From Gammaproteobacteria bacterium (lineage in GTDB: Bacteria; Pseudomonadota; Gammaproteobacteria; Nevskiales; Nevskiaceae): a stretch of 61,136 bases of DNA. Below are positions 17,417-27,945 of the stretch, in pieces. The stretch covers positions 1-61,136 of the forward strand of contig JACPFV010000063.1 in the NCBI GenBank assembly GCA_016182805.1, written 5' to 3'. Position 1 is the stretch's first letter; each line of letters opens with the position of its first letter. The notes beneath the pieces were generated by a model, which made no database searches, had not been told where the DNA came from, and saw only the letters and a list, made by a program, of their open reading frames with translations. The position numbers were made by a program, and so were the translations under genes.

Positions 17417-20124
17417 GCGCCACCTCCCGCCGGCTTCAGCTCGCTGCCGGCGGCCACCGTCGGCACGCCCGGCAGGCCGGCCGGAACGCCCAGCACGTCC
17501 TCCGGCAGCTCGGCCTTGAGGCGGACCGGCAACTGGATCGTGACGCCCGCGCCGGCGAAGGCCGCGGTCGCGCCGTCCGCGAGCTTGAGCCTGTCGGCGG
17601 TCGCGGGATTGAGCGCGACATAGGCCGCCGGCACGCGCTGGCGCACCGCCTCGCCCAGCGCGGAAAACTCCTCGCTGCCGAACAGGTGGTGCAGGGCGAC
17701 GACTTCCAGGCCGGCGTGGTCCAGCACCGCGGGACGCTCAAAATACGGGGGACGCGCCGCCGGATCGGGCTGCAACAGGCGCACGCCGGGATCGCCGCCC
17801 TTGAGCGGGCCGTTGATCTCCTGCTGGAAGCGCGTGATGGTCGCCTGCGGCGAGTTCCAGCGCGGCGCCCAGAAGATCGGGATCTCCGCCGGCGGCAGGT
17901 TGATGCGCGCGCCTTCCATCGAGAAGGCCAGCGGCGAATCGGGGTCCTGCGGCGGGCGCGGCTCGTGCACGTCCTTGTTGGCGTGCATCGCGGTGCGGCC
18001 GCTGTAGCGGTGCGACTGGCGCGGGATGCGCAGGCCGGCGATGCGGAATTTGGCGCTGGGCGCCGCGTCGACGATCGGCGCCAGCGCCGGCGCGGACGCC
18101 GCGCAGGCGGCGGTCAGCGCGTCCAGCGCGTCGCCCATATCGCGGCCGGCCGCCAGGCCGATCTCCTGCATCCAGCGCCAGGACTCCAGGATGTCGCCGT
18201 TGTTCGGCACGAACACCTGGAAGAAACGCTGCGCGCGGCCCTCGAAGTTGACCAGCGTGCCGTCGGACTCGGCGAAGCTGCCGGCCGGCAGGATCACTTC
18301 AGCCTGCGCGGTGGTCGCGGTTGGGATCGAGTCGAGCACGACCAGATGCTTGAGCTTGCCCAGCGCGGCGTTCACGCGCGCGGCCGGCAGGCGGCGGTAC
18401 AGGTCGTTTTCCAGCACCACCAGGGTGTCGGCCGCGCCGCTGTCGACGCGCGCCAGCGCCTCGTCGAGCGAGGGGCCGCCCAGCAGCGTCGCGCCGACCG
18501 TGTTGCTCTCGGCGAACACCAGCGAGACCGACGGCTGCTTGCCGAGCTTGGCCAGCGCCGTGCACAGGTTCGCGGCCTCCTGCAGGACGACGCGCGAGCC
18601 GCAGCCGGTACCGGCGACGATCAGGGGGCGCTCGGCCTTCTTCAGCGCCTCGGCAATGGTGTGGGCCAGGTGTACGTCGTCGTCCGACAGGCCCGGCGCG
18701 CGCGGCGCCGGCATCGGGTCGAGCAGGTGCAGGACCTCCTGCGCCAGGCGCGCCACGTCGGTCGGCGTGCCGCGGAAGGTCCTGGTCGCGATCTCGTCGA
18801 TGCCGGTCGCCGCCGGCGTGGCGACGAACAGCGGGCTTTTCGCGTCCTGCGCCAGGATGCGCACGGAGGCGTCCTGCCAGGCCGGGACCTTGGCCGCCTC
18901 CGCCATCTTGAAGGCTTCCTGGCGCACCGCCTGGCGCAGCGCCAGAGCGACGCGCGCGCCGGTTTGCAGCACGTCCTCGCCGAGCACCAGCACGGCGTCG
19001 GCGCGCTCGATGTCGCGGATTGCCGCGATCTTCGCCGGCCCGCGCGCCAGGATGTCGAGCGCCAGCGCGTTCAGCTCGGCTGAAGCCTTGGATTCACCCT
19101 GGTAGAAGTTCTCGGCGCCGACCAGCGCGCGCAGCGCGTGGTTGGCTTCCAGCGAGGCGCGCGGCGAGCCCACGCCAATCGCCCTGCCGCCCTTGAGCAG
19201 CTCGGAGACCGCCGCGGTCGCCTCTTGCACGCTCAGGGTCTCGACGTGGCCGTTCTTGCGCGTGGCGCGGCGCGGGCGGTCCTCGCGGTTCACGAACTGG
19301 TAGCCGTAGCGGCCACGGTCGCAGAGGAAGTAACCGTTCAGCTCGCCGTGGTAACGGTTCTCGATGCGCTTCAGACGGCCGTAGCGTTCGCCCGGCATGG
19401 TGTTGCAGCCGACCGAGCAGTGCGCGCATACGCTGGGCGCCTGCTGCAAATCCCACTTGCGCGTGTAGCTGTCGCCGTAGGTCTTGTCGGTGAACACGCC
19501 GGTCGGGCAGACCTCGACCAGGTTGCCGGCGAATTCGCTCTCCAGCACGCCGTCCTTCTCGCGGCCGAAGTACACGTGGTTGTGTGCGCCGAAGGAGTCC
19601 AGGTCCTTGCCGCCGGCGTAGTCCTTGTAATAGCGCACGCAGCGGTAGCAGGCGATGCAGCGGTTCATCTCGTGGCCTACGAAGGGCCCGAGATCCTGGT
19701 TGCGGTGGGTGCGCTTGGTGTAGCGGTAACGCCGGTAGTTGTGGCCGGTCATCACCGTCATGTCCTGCAGATGGCAGTGGCCGCCCTCCTCGCACACCGG
19801 GCAGTCGTGCGGGTGGTTGGTCATCAGGAACTCGATGACCGCCTTGCGCATCTCGGCCGCCTCCGGATGGTCCAGCGAGACGCGCAGGTTGTTCGAGCAC
19901 GGCGTCATGCAGGCCATGACGACGCGGCCGGTCTTGTCGTTGTCGTCGCGGAACTGCGTGACCGCGCACTGGCGGCAGGCGCCGACCGAGCCGAGTGCCG
20001 GGTGCCAGCAGAAGTACGGCAGGTCCACGCCCTTTTCGAGCAGGACGTGCAGCAGGTTGGAATCGGCCGGGACTTCGAAGCTGCGGCCGTCCATCTGGAT
20101 CGTGACCTTGCGTGCGTGGGTCAT
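17413..20124 (-). CDS. nuoG: Complex I subunit G
   Basis: 903 residues from ATG 20124, similar in length to E. coli NuoG. Peripheral-arm subunit with a chain of Fe-S clusters. Visible are the N1b 2Fe-2S site ([17 protein letters not shown] ... CMTPC), the N5 site with a His ligand ([16 protein letters not shown]), N4 ([10 protein letters not shown] ... EVCPTG) and the extra N7 site, Cx2Cx3Cx27C, starting at CAHCSVGC. The C-terminal two thirds is the degenerate molybdopterin-oxidoreductase-like domain. N7 is kept in some bacterial enzymes and lost in mitochondria. Confidence 0.97.
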   Translation of the reverse strand: MTHARKVTIQMDGRSFEVPADSNLLHVLLEKGVDLPYFCWHPALGSVGACRQCAVTQFRDDNDKTGRVVMACMTPCSNNLRVSLDHPEAAEMRKAVIEFLMTNHPHDCPVCEEGGHCHLQDMTVMTGHNYRRYRYTKRTHRNQDLGPFVGHEMNRCIACYRCVRYYKDYAGGKDLDSFGAHNHVYFGREKDGVLESEFAGNLVEVCPTGVFTDKTYGDSYTRKWDLQQAPSVCAHCSVGCNTMPGERYGRLKRIENRYHGELNGYFLCDRGRYGYQFVNREDRPRRATRKNGHVETLSVQEATAAVSELLKGGRAIGVGSPRASLEANHALRALVGAENFYQGESKASAELNALALDILARGPAKIAAIRDIERADAVLVLGEDVLQTGARVALALRQAVRQEAFKMAEAAKVPAWQDASVRILAQDAKSPLFVATPAATGIDEIATRTFRGTPTDVARLAQEVLHLLDPMPAPRAPGLSDDDVHLAHTIAEALKKAERPLIVAGTGCGSRVVLQEAANLCTALAKLGKQPSVSLVFAESNTVGATLLGGPSLDEALARVDSGAADTLVVLENDLYRRLPAARVNAALGKLKHLVVLDSIPTATTAQAEVILPAGSFAESDGTLVNFEGRAQRFFQVFVPNNGDILESWRWMQEIGLAAGRDMGDALDALTAACAASAPALAPIVDAAPSAKFRIAGLRIPRQSHRYSGRTAMHANKDVHEPRPPQDPDSPLAFSMEGARINLPPAEIPIFWAPRWNSPQATITRFQQEINGPLKGGDPGVRLLQPDPAARPPYFERPAVLDHAGLEVVALHHLFGSEEFSALGEAVRQRVPAAYVALNPATADRLKLADGATAAFAGAGVTIQLPVRLKAELPEDVLGVPAGLPGVPTVAAGSELKPAGGGA

Positions 20125-21416
20125 CACGCCACCTTCGCCGGCGCGGTGCCGGCGATGCCGCGCTCGAAGTCGGCGCGGAAGTACTTGAGCGCGGACTGCA
20201 AGGGCTCCATCGCACCCGGCGCGTGCGCGCAGAACGTGCGGCCGGGGCCGAGCAGGCGCGTCTGCTGTTGCAGCAATTCGAGGTCGCCGGGCCGGCCCTT
20301 GCCGGCCTCCAGGTCGCGCAGGATCCTCTCGGTCCAGGGCAGGCCGTCGCGGCAGGGCGTGAACCAGCCGCAGGACTCGGTGGCGAAGAACTTCTCCAGG
20401 TTGCGCAGCATGCCGACCACGCTGGTATGGTCGTCCAGCACGATCATCTGGCCGGTGCCCATGCGCGAGCCGGCCTTGGCGATGGTGTCGAAGTCCATCG
20501 CCAGGTCGAGATGGTCGGCGGTCAGGAAGTCGGTGGACGCGCCGCCGGGCAGGAAGCCGCGCAGCTTCAGGCCGTCGCGCATGCCGCCGGCGTGCTCCTC
20601 CAGGATCTCGCGCGCGGTGGTGCCCATCGGCAGCTCCCAGGCGCCGGGGCGCTTGACCTTGCCGGAGGCGCCGTAAATCTTGGTGCCGCCGTCCACGCTT
20701 TTCGAGATCGAGCGGAACCATTCCGCGCCGTACAGGACGATGTGCGGCACGTTGCACAGCGTCTCGATGTTGTTGACCACGGTCGGCTTGCCGAACAGGC
20801 CGGACTGCGCCGGGAACGGCGGCTTGGCGCGCGGCACCGCGCGCTTGCCTTCGAGCGAGGAGATCAGCGCGGTTTCCTCGCCGCAGATGTAGCGGCCGGC
20901 GCTGGTGTGCAGGTAGAGATTGAACGTGAAACCGCTGCCCTGGATATCCTCGCCCAGCAGCTTGTGCGCGTAGCACTCGGCGATCGCCTTGCGCAGCCGC
21001 TCGGCCGCCAGGAAGTACTCGGCGCGCAGGAACACGTAGCCGACCGTCGCGCCGATGGCGTAGCCGGCGGCCGCGATGCCCTCGACGAACTGGTGCGGGT
21101 CGCCTTCCAGCAGCAGGCGGTCCTTGAACGTGCCCGGCTCCATCTCGTCGCCGTTGGCGACGATGTACTTCTGCTTGGCCGAGCCGTCCATCGGCACCAG
21201 GCCCCACTTCACGCCGGTGTGGAAGCCGGCGCCGCCGCGGCCGCGCAGGCCGGCGTTCTTGACCAGGGCGGTGACTTCCTGCGGCGCCATCTTGAGCGCC
21301 TTGCGCAGGCCCTGGTAGCCGCCGTGCTTCTCGTACTCGCGCAGGTTGTACGGCTCGTGCTCCGGCCGGATGCGGTCGGTCAGCGGGCGGTCCGGAGGCG
21401 CGGTGCGCAGCGTCAT
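20124..21416 (-). CDS. nuoF: Complex I subunit F (NADH/FMN site)
   Basis: 430 residues from ATG 21416. NADH-binding flavoprotein with FMN and cluster N3. The NADH/FMN glycine-rich site GLRGRGGAGFHTG lies near residue 60, the GEETALISSLEG block follows, and ESCGWFTPCRDG plus a downstream Cys (TFCAHAPGA) bind N3. One-base overlap with nuoG and 4-base overlap with nuoE. A longer upstream frame has no match and was trimmed. Confidence 0.97.
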   Translation of the reverse strand: MTLRTAPPDRPLTDRIRPEHEPYNLREYEKHGGYQGLRKALKMAPQEVTALVKNAGLRGRGGAGFHTGVKWGLVPMDGSAKQKYIVANGDEMEPGTFKDRLLLEGDPHQFVEGIAAAGYAIGATVGYVFLRAEYFLAAERLRKAIAECYAHKLLGEDIQGSGFTFNLYLHTSAGRYICGEETALISSLEGKRAVPRAKPPFPAQSGLFGKPTVVNNIETLCNVPHIVLYGAEWFRSISKSVDGGTKIYGASGKVKRPGAWELPMGTTAREILEEHAGGMRDGLKLRGFLPGGASTDFLTADHLDLAMDFDTIAKAGSRMGTGQMIVLDDHTSVVGMLRNLEKFFATESCGWFTPCRDGLPWTERILRDLEAGKGRPGDLELLQQQTRLLGPGRTFCAHAPGAMEPLQSALKYFRADFERGIAGTAPAKVA

Positions 21417-21886
21417 TTGTATTTCTCCAGGATCGCGTCCAGGCGGTGGTCCTCCACCGACTCCAGGTCGCGGTGCGTGTCCTGGTCGATGAGCATGGCC
21501 GGCGCGCGGTCGCAGGTGCCCAGGCAGCAGATCGGCAGCAGGGTGAAGCGGCCGTCTGTCGTGGTCTCGCCCAGCTTCACGCCCAGCCTCTGCTGCAAGG
21601 CGTCGGACAGCCGGGTCTGGCCCATGACCCAGCACGACACCGAGTCGCAGACGTGGATCACGTGGCGGCCGACCGGCCGGCGGTAGATCAGGTTGTAGAA
21701 GGTCGCGACGGAATCGACCGAGGCCGGCGAGGTGCCGAGCTTGGCGGCGATATCGGCCACGGCCTCGTCGGACACCCAGCCGCGGTGCTTCTGCACGATC
21801 TTGAGCGCCTCGATGGTGGCGGCCGCCGGCTGCTCGTAGTGCGCCAGCTCGTGCTCGATTTCCTTGATTTCTTCGGGGGTGAGCAT
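21413..21886 (-). CDS. nuoE: Complex I subunit E (2Fe-2S N1a)
   Basis: 157 residues from ATG 21886. Thioredoxin-like 2Fe-2S subunit next to NuoF. The four ligands are seen in VCDSVSCW and LPICCLGTCDRAP, the C-x4-C ... C-x3-C spacing of the family. The N-terminal helical part (EEIKEIEHELAHYEQ...) is typical. It starts 2 bases after the nuoCD stop. Confidence 0.96.
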   Translation of the reverse strand: MLTPEEIKEIEHELAHYEQPAAATIEALKIVQKHRGWVSDEAVADIAAKLGTSPASVDSVATFYNLIYRRPVGRHVIHVCDSVSCWVMGQTRLSDALQQRLGVKLGETTTDGRFTLLPICCLGTCDRAPAMLIDQDTHRDLESVEDHRLDAILEKYK

Positions 21887-21888
21887 AC

Positions 21889-23655
21889 TCAGCGGTCCAC
21901 GTCGGCCATGACGAAGTCGATGCTGGCGATGATCGCGATCAGATCGGGCACCATCAGGCCGCGGGAGATGTAAGGAATCTGTTGCAGGTGGGCGAAGCTC
22001 GGCGTGCGGATGCGCGTGCGGTAGCTCATCGTGCCGCCGTCGCTGGTCAGGTAGTAGCTGTTGAGGCCCTTGGTCGCCTCCACCGTCATCGAGCACTCGC
22101 CGGCCGGGATCACCGGGCCCCAACTCACATTCAGGAAGTGATGAATGAGAGTTTCGATGTCCTGCATCGTGTTGTCTTTGATCGGCGGCGTGGTCAGCGG
22201 GTGGCGCGCCTTGTAGTCGCCCTCCGGCATGTTGTTGAGGCACTGCTCGATGATGCGCAGGCTCTGCCGGATTTCTTCCACGCGCACCAGGCAGCGGTCG
22301 TAGACGTCGCCGTTCTTGCCGGTGGGGATGTCGAACTCGAAGTTCTCGTAGCCGGAGTACGGCCGCGCCTTGCGGTAGTCCCACTCGTAGCCGGTCGCGC
22401 GCAGATTGGGGCCGGTGACGCCCCACTCGATCGCCTCCTCGGCGTTGTACCGGCCGATGCCGATGCAGCGCTTCTTGAGGATGGTGTTGCGCAGCGCCAT
22501 CTTCTCGTAGTCGAGCAGGCGCTTGGGCATGAAGTCCAGGAACTCGCGCACCAGGCGGTCCCAGCCCTTGGGCAGGTCGGCGGCGACGCCGCCGATGCGG
22601 AACCACGCCGGGTGCATGCGAAAGCCGGTGATCGCCTCGATCACGTCGTAGGCCTTCTGGCGGTCCACGAACATGTAGAAGACGGGGCTCATGGAGCCCA
22701 CGTCCTGCACGAAGGTGCCGTAGAACAACAGATGCGAGGTGATGCGGAAGAACTCCGACAGCATCACGCGGATCGTCTGCGCGCGCGGCGGCACCTGGAT
22801 GCCGGCCATCTTCTCGACCGCCATCAGGTACGGCAGGTTGTTCATCACCCCGCCGAGGTAGTCGATGCGGTCGGTGTAGGGGATGTAGGTGTGCCAGGAC
22901 TGCCGCTCGCCCATCTTCTCGGCGCCGCGGTGGTGGTAGCCGATGTCCGGCGCCGCCTGCACGATCTCCTCGCCGTCGAGCTGAAGCATGACGCGGAACA
23001 CGCCGTGCACCGACGGGTGGTTGGGGCCGAGGTTCAGGACCATGAAGTCGTTGTCCTCGCCCTGCACCTGCATGCCCCATTCCTCGGGCTTGATGCGCAG
23101 CGCCTCCTGCTCGCGGTACATCTTCGCTTCGTCCATCGTGAAGCGTTCCATCTCGGTGGCGCGGGCCGGATGGTCCTTGCGCAGCGGATGGCCCTGCCAG
23201 GTGCGCGGCATCATGATGCGCACGAGATGCGGGTGGCCGTCGAACTTGATGCCGAACAGGTCCCAGGCCTCGCGCTCGTACCAGTTGGCGTTGAGCCACA
23301 GGCCGGACAGCGAGGGCACCGAGGGAGATTCCCCTTCCAGCGCCACCTTCACGCGGATGTCGGAATTCCGCTCGAAGGACATCAGGTGGTACACGACGCT
23401 GAAGTCGGCCTTCGGCAAGCCGTTGCGGTTCTGGCGCAGGCGCTCGTCCACCGCGGTCAGGTCGTACAGCATCCTGTAGCCGGGCTTGGCGTCCAGCTTC
23501 AGGTACTTCATCACCGCCAGCAGCTTGCCGGCCGGCACCCAGACGGTCGGGATGCCGTCGGCGGTCTTCTGCTCGACGAAGCTTTCGCCGGGGAAGCGGG
23601 TGTGCAGCTCGCCGAGGATCCCGTCCGCGCGCCGTTCCTTGAGGGCCGGACTCAT
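21889..23655 (-). CDS. nuoC: Complex I fused subunit C/D
   Basis: 588 residues from ATG 23655. The N-terminal ~180 residues are NuoC (30-kDa type; [26 protein letters not shown]), joined without a stop to NuoD (49-kDa type; [23 protein letters not shown] ... [12 protein letters not shown]). NuoD forms the quinone site beside NuoB; His and Tyr ligands are in PNHPSVHG and LFYGTFVQ. The fusion is as in E. coli and Pseudomonas; many other proteobacteria keep two genes. Overlaps the nuoB stop by 4 bases. Confidence 0.96.
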   Translation of the reverse strand: MSPALKERRADGILGELHTRFPGESFVEQKTADGIPTVWVPAGKLLAVMKYLKLDAKPGYRMLYDLTAVDERLRQNRNGLPKADFSVVYHLMSFERNSDIRVKVALEGESPSVPSLSGLWLNANWYEREAWDLFGIKFDGHPHLVRIMMPRTWQGHPLRKDHPARATEMERFTMDEAKMYREQEALRIKPEEWGMQVQGEDNDFMVLNLGPNHPSVHGVFRVMLQLDGEEIVQAAPDIGYHHRGAEKMGERQSWHTYIPYTDRIDYLGGVMNNLPYLMAVEKMAGIQVPPRAQTIRVMLSEFFRITSHLLFYGTFVQDVGSMSPVFYMFVDRQKAYDVIEAITGFRMHPAWFRIGGVAADLPKGWDRLVREFLDFMPKRLLDYEKMALRNTILKKRCIGIGRYNAEEAIEWGVTGPNLRATGYEWDYRKARPYSGYENFEFDIPTGKNGDVYDRCLVRVEEIRQSLRIIEQCLNNMPEGDYKARHPLTTPPIKDNTMQDIETLIHHFLNVSWGPVIPAGECSMTVEATKGLNSYYLTSDGGTMSYRTRIRTPSFAHLQQIPYISRGLMVPDLIAIIASIDFVMADVDR

Positions 23656-24293
23656 ACCGAGTCCGGCGTCCGCAGGTTGGTGACGGCCACGCGCTCCTTG
23701 AGCTTGACGTCGCGCATCGACACGCGCGGCATCTTGGTCACGCCCTGCGGCCCGATTGCCCAGGACAGCGGGCGCTCCTCCTTCTGAATCGAGTTCTGCA
23801 ACAGGATCAGGGCTTCCAGGAACGCCTCCGGGCGCGGCGGGCAGCCGGAGATGTAGACGTCCACCGGCAGGAACTTGTCCACGCCCTGTACCACGGAGTA
23901 GATGTCGTACATGCCGCCGGAGTTGGCGCAGGAGCCCATGGAGATCACCCACTTGGGCTCCAGCATCTGCTCGTAGCAGTACTTGATGACCGGCGCCATC
24001 TTGAGGAACGGCGTGCCGGAAATGACGATCACGTCGGCCTGCCGCGGCGAGGCGCGGATGACCTCCGAGCCGAAGCGCGCGAGGTCGTGCGGCGAGGTGA
24101 ACGCCGTCGCCATCTCGACGTAGCAGCAGGACAGGCCGAAGTTGTACGGCCAGATCGAGTTCTTGCGCCCCCAGTTCACGGCGAAGTTCGCCATGTCCTT
24201 GAGACGGCCGAGGAAGATGCTGTTCTTGATCTGCTCGTCCATGGAGGGGCCGGCACCCGGTCCCTCATAGCGCTTCAGGATATGCTCGCTCAT
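23652..24293 (-). CDS. nuoB: Complex I subunit B (4Fe-4S N2)
   Basis: 213 residues. PSST-type subunit that binds cluster N2, the last electron donor to quinone. Ligands are the adjacent cysteines in GLSCCYVEM, Cys in [11 protein letters not shown], and Cys in SGCPPRPEA. The C-terminal ~30 residues, after the family core, are basic and variable. It starts 6 bases after nuoA. Confidence 0.97.
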   Translation of the reverse strand: MSEHILKRYEGPGAGPSMDEQIKNSIFLGRLKDMANFAVNWGRKNSIWPYNFGLSCCYVEMATAFTSPHDLARFGSEVIRASPRQADVIVISGTPFLKMAPVIKYCYEQMLEPKWVISMGSCANSGGMYDIYSVVQGVDKFLPVDVYISGCPPRPEAFLEALILLQNSIQKEERPLSWAIGPQGVTKMPRVSMRDVKLKERVAVTNLRTPDSV

Positions 24294-24299
24294 GGGTTG

Positions 24300-24701
24300 T
24301 CAGTAACGCCGGTCGGTCGGCTTCTGCCGGGATTGGGGCCCCCATTCCAGCGCTCCGACGCGCCAAAGATAGGCGAGCCCCGCGACCAGGATCATGATAA
24401 AGATCAAGACTTCGACATAGCCGGGCCAGCCGGATTCCCGCGCCGCCACCGCCCAGGCGAAGATGTAGACGGCTTCCAGGTCGAAGATCACGAACATCAT
24501 GGCGACCAGGTAGAACTTGGCCGACATGCGGAAGCGCGCGCCGCCGGTGGCGATGATTCCCGACTCGTACGGCTCGAGCGTTGCCTTGGTGTAGCGGGTG
24601 CGCTCACCGAGCAGCCAGGACAGGCCCAACATGGCGCCGGCGAGGCCGAGTACGAGAAGAGCGTAAAAGGCAAGATTGCCTAGCGTCGCGCTGGGCGTCA
24701 C
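24300..24701 (-). CDS. nuoA: Complex I subunit A
   Basis: 133 residues from GTG 24701; AGGAG lies about 8 bases before it. Three membrane helices, ND3-like. The blocks [40 protein letters not shown] are the family core, with the Glu and Asp of the quinone-to-membrane link. First gene of nuoA-N. Upstream, 76 bases separate it from the NhaD-like gene on the same strand; I see no strong -35/-10 pair there, so partial read-through is possible. Confidence 0.96.
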   Translation of the reverse strand: MTPSATLGNLAFYALLVLGLAGAMLGLSWLLGERTRYTKATLEPYESGIIATGGARFRMSAKFYLVAMMFVIFDLEAVYIFAWAVAARESGWPGYVEVLIFIMILVAGLAYLWRVGALEWGPQSRQKPTDRRY

Positions 24702-24777
24702 GGGAATTCTCCTGCTCGTTATGCCAATAGTCTAATTCAGCGCCCGTCTAAAGAACATAAATGGCTTGGTCGTTTGC

Positions 24778-26067
24778 TCAGTGCGCCGGCAGCGCGGATG
24801 CGTGCGCCGGCGCCGCGTCCACGCGGTGCTTGGGATGCGGCGTCCAGCCCACGGCCCACAGCATCACGAAGAAGCCGAGGATGTAACCGGCGGCGACATG
24901 CCAGCCGCGCCGCACCCAGGCGCCGACGTCCTTGGCCTGCGGGAAGATGTTCGACAGCGCCACGCCGGCGCTGGAGCCGAACCAGATCATCGAGCCGCCG
25001 AAGCCGACCGCGTACGCCAGCACGCCCCAGTCGTAGCCGCCCTGATCCAGCGCCAGCTTGGTCAGCGGGATGTTGTCGAACACGGCCGAGATGAAGCCGA
25101 GCGCGAACGCGCTCTGCCACGAGGCCGGCGGCAGCGTCTCCACCGGCATCAGCGAGGCGCAAGTGACCAGCGACAGCAGGAACAGGCTGCCCTTGAGCGC
25201 GGCCGGCACCACCTTCCAGTCGGTCTTGGTGAACAGCGCGGCCAGCACGATCGCGATCCACACGCCGGCCGCCGGGAAGTCCAGCAGCACGTTGGTGATG
25301 ATGGTGCCGGCCAGGATCATGACGACCGCCAGCAGGTGCTTGGGCGCGAAGTGCAGGCCGGCGGTGGCGTCGCGCTGGATCGGCTGCAGCGCGTGCTGCT
25401 GGCGCGCCGCCATGACGCCGAAGAACAGCAGCGCCGGGACTGCCGCCGCGTAGGCGTGCAGCACATCGGTCCAGGACACGCCGTCGATCCACATCATGGT
25501 GGTGGTCGTGTCGCCGACCACCGAGCCGGAGCCGCCGGCGTTGGATGCCGCGACGATGGCGGCGAGGAAGCCGACGTCCACGCGCCCGCGGAACACGTGC
25601 ATGGCGATGGTGCCGCCGATCATGGCCGCCGCGATGTTGTCGAGGAACGAGGACAGCACGAACACCATGAGCAGCAGCACGAAGCCGCCCTTCCAGTCGT
25701 CCGGCAGGACGCGCGGCAGGATTTCCGGCGCCTGCGACTGCTCGAAGTGGCGCGCCAGCACGGCGAAGCCGAGCAGCAGGCCCAGCAGATTGGTCAGGAT
25801 CGAGGCCTCGTGCAGCAGGTGCTGGCCGAGGTGGAACTGCGGCATGTTCAGCCACTTCAGCAGGATCACCGCGGTCAGGCCGGTGAGCGCGACTTCCAGC
25901 GTGCGATGGTGGAACAAGGCCACGCCGACCAGGGTCAAAGCGAACAACAGGAATTCGGCGCGCACGCCGAACAGGATCGGACCCGCCTCGGTTCGCGTCA
26001 GCGTGGCCGCCGTCAGGATGATTGCCATGACTCCCAGGCCCAGGCCGGCCAGTACGCGATGCCGCAT
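24778..26067 (-). CDS. NhaD-type / citrate-transporter-like Na+/H+ antiporter
   Basis: 429 residues with about 11-12 membrane helices. The paired blocks VFVLSSFLDNIAAAMIGG and ASNAGGSGSVVGDTTTTMMWI in one half, and SAVFDNIPLTKLALDQGG in the other, are the inverted-repeat signatures of the ion-transporter superfamily that holds NhaD and ArsB. The GDTTTTMMW block points to NhaD. It likely exchanges Na+ (or Li+) for H+ at the inner membrane; the specificity is inferred. It lies directly upstream of nuoA on the same strand and is divergent from otsB (81-base gap). Start ATG 26067; upstream codons look unconserved. Confidence 0.82.
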   Translation of the reverse strand: MRHRVLAGLGLGVMAIILTAATLTRTEAGPILFGVRAEFLLFALTLVGVALFHHRTLEVALTGLTAVILLKWLNMPQFHLGQHLLHEASILTNLLGLLLGFAVLARHFEQSQAPEILPRVLPDDWKGGFVLLLMVFVLSSFLDNIAAAMIGGTIAMHVFRGRVDVGFLAAIVAASNAGGSGSVVGDTTTTMMWIDGVSWTDVLHAYAAAVPALLFFGVMAARQQHALQPIQRDATAGLHFAPKHLLAVVMILAGTIITNVLLDFPAAGVWIAIVLAALFTKTDWKVVPAALKGSLFLLSLVTCASLMPVETLPPASWQSAFALGFISAVFDNIPLTKLALDQGGYDWGVLAYAVGFGGSMIWFGSSAGVALSNIFPQAKDVGAWVRRGWHVAAGYILGFFVMLWAVGWTPHPKHRVDAAPAHASALPAH

Positions 26068-26148
26068 TTTCCTCTCCACCGACACGAAAAGGCGCGCAGT
26101 CTCGGCACTTCCGCCGAAAAGTTCAACTGGCCGGACCGGCGGCAAGCC

Positions 26149-26934
26149 ATGCACGGCGTAGATCGCGACCTGGCGCTGGCGGCCGAGCCGCAGGAGGCGG
26201 CGGCCGAGGCGCATCCCCCGCTGCTGTCCCTCGATTCGGCGCTGTTCCTGGATTTGGACGGCACGCTGACCGATTACGCGCCGCGCCCGGACCGCGTGGT
26301 GGTGCCGCGCGCGCTGCCCGGCCTGCTGCTGGCGCTGCGCGCGCGCCTGGGCGGCGCGGTGGGCGTCATCACCGGGCGCCGGCTGGCCCAGGTCGACGCG
26401 CTGCTCAATCCCGCGCGCCTGTGCGGCGCCGGCCTGCACGGCGCCGAGTTGCGCCTGAACCCGCGCGCCACGCCCGATGCCGAGGCCGATCCGGTGGTGG
26501 CGCGCCTGGCGCGCGGCCTGCGCGAGCGCTTCGCCGCCGATCCGCGCGTCGTGGTCGAGGACAAGGGCGCCGCGCTGGCGCTGCACTACCGCCAGGCGCC
26601 GGAGCGCGCCGAGGAATGCCAGACCGCGCTGGAGGCGCTCAATCCGCGCGGTCGCTTCGAGGTGGTCGTCGGCAGCATGGTGGTGGAGGCGCGCCCGCGC
26701 AGCGGCCACACCGGCGACGCGCTCAAGACCCTGCTGCGCCACCGCCCCTTCGCCGGCCGCCTGCCGGTGTTCGTGGGCGAGGACCCCGCCACCGAGGACG
26801 CGGTGCGCATGGCGCAGAAGCTCGGCGGCTTCGGCGTCAAGGTCGGCGGCGGCCCGAGCGAGGCCCGCTACCGCTTCGCCGCCGTGGCGCAGGTCCACGC
26901 GTGGATGCGCGCCAGCCTGCACGCGCTGCGCTGA
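26149..26934 (+). CDS. otsB: Trehalose-6-phosphate phosphatase
   Basis: 261 residues. HAD-superfamily phosphatase: nucleophile motif DLDGTL with Asp35 and Asp37, second motif VGVITGRRLAQVD, and the late acidic motif VFVGEDPATEDAVR. The GAGLHGAELR block and the EDKGAALALHYRQAP stretch are typical of OtsB. It removes phosphate from trehalose-6-phosphate in the cytoplasm, the last step of trehalose synthesis. No otsA (synthase) gene is in the window. Glucokinase follows 72 bases later on the same strand, a plausible sugar pair. Confidence 0.9.
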   Translation: MHGVDRDLALAAEPQEAAAEAHPPLLSLDSALFLDLDGTLTDYAPRPDRVVVPRALPGLLLALRARLGGAVGVITGRRLAQVDALLNPARLCGAGLHGAELRLNPRATPDAEADPVVARLARGLRERFAADPRVVVEDKGAALALHYRQAPERAEECQTALEALNPRGRFEVVVGSMVVEARPRSGHTGDALKTLLRHRPFAGRLPVFVGEDPATEDAVRMAQKLGGFGVKVGGGPSEARYRFAAVAQVHAWMRASLHALR

Positions 26935-27006
26935 AGCGCTTCCGCACGCCGCGGCGCCGTGTTATGAAGCGGCGCATGTCTTCGCAGCGCGCTCGCGCCG
27001 TATTCG

Positions 27007-27936
27007 ATGATCCTGGTCGCTGACGTCGGGGGCACCCATACGCGCCTGGCGCTGGCCGCGCCGGACGCCGCCGGCTGGCAGTTGCACCGGCTGGCGACCT
27101 TCCCGACCGCCGCCGACGTCCCGGCGCTGGTGCGCCGGTACCTCGCCGCCGCCGGCACGCCGCGCCCGCGCGGTTTCGCCTGTGCCGGGGCCGGCCCGAT
27201 CGGCGCCGACGGCCGCATCCGCCTGACCAATTCCGCCGCCGTGCTCGACCCGGACGCGCTGGCCGCCGCCGCCGGCCTGCGCCGCACCCTGCTGATAAAC
27301 GACTTCGAGGCGGTCGCCCACGCCCTGCCGGCGCTGGCGCCGGAGCAGTTGCGTGCCTGCGGCGGCGGCCAGCCCGACCCGCGCGCGCCACGCCTGGCCT
27401 TGGGCGCCGGCACCGGCCTGGGCATCGCCGCCCTGCTGCCAGAGGGCGGCGACTGGCGCGCCCTGCCCGGCGAAGGCGGTCACGCCGACCTGGCGCCGGT
27501 GGACGACGAGGAACTGGCGGCGTGGCAGCGCCTGCGCGCCGCGCACGGCCGCGTCACCGCCGAAACCGTGCTGTCGGGCCCAGGCCTGGAACGCCTCTAC
27601 GCGGCCCTGCGGCCCGAGGCCGCGCGCCTGCCGGCGCCGGAGATCGTGGCCGCCGCCGGCGACCCGTTCGCCGCCCGGGCGGTGCGCCTGTTCACCCGCT
27701 GGCTCGGCCGCGTCGCCGGCAACCTGGTGCTGAGCCTGGGCGCGCGCGGCGGCGTCTACCTCGCCGGCGGCATCGTCCCGGCCTGGGCCGAGCGTTTCGA
27801 CGCCGCAGAGTTCCGCCGCGGCTTCGAGGACAAGGCGCCATTCGGCGAGTGGATGCGCGGCGTGCCGAGCTACGTCGTCACGCATCCGCAGCCGGGCCTG
27901 CTGGGGCTGGCGCGGTATGCAAGCCGCTTCGAGTAG
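27007..27936 (+). CDS. glk: Glucokinase
   Basis: 309 residues. Proteobacterial Glk family: ATP-phosphate motif LVADVGGTHTRLAL at residues 3-16, glucose-site blocks NDFEAVAHALP and PGEGGHADLAP, and GRVTAETVLSGPGLERLY. The GGVYLAGGIVPAW block near the C-terminus is also typical. It phosphorylates glucose to glucose-6-phosphate in the cytoplasm. It follows otsB, so the two may act on the same sugar pool. It converges with the aspartoacylase-like gene with a 9-base gap. Confidence 0.92.
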   Translation: MILVADVGGTHTRLALAAPDAAGWQLHRLATFPTAADVPALVRRYLAAAGTPRPRGFACAGAGPIGADGRIRLTNSAAVLDPDALAAAAGLRRTLLINDFEAVAHALPALAPEQLRACGGGQPDPRAPRLALGAGTGLGIAALLPEGGDWRALPGEGGHADLAPVDDEELAAWQRLRAAHGRVTAETVLSGPGLERLYAALRPEAARLPAPEIVAAAGDPFAARAVRLFTRWLGRVAGNLVLSLGARGGVYLAGGIVPAWAERFDAAEFRRGFEDKAPFGEWMRGVPSYVVTHPQPGLLGLARYASRFE

Positions 27937-27945
27937 AGGCCGCCG

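Noticed and set aside
17413-21207. Extended nuoG frame reaching into nuoF (1264 codons)
   Set aside because: The first ~361 codons are Gly/Arg-rich and overlap nuoF in another frame; NuoG proper starts at ATG 20124 with the 2Fe-2S domain.
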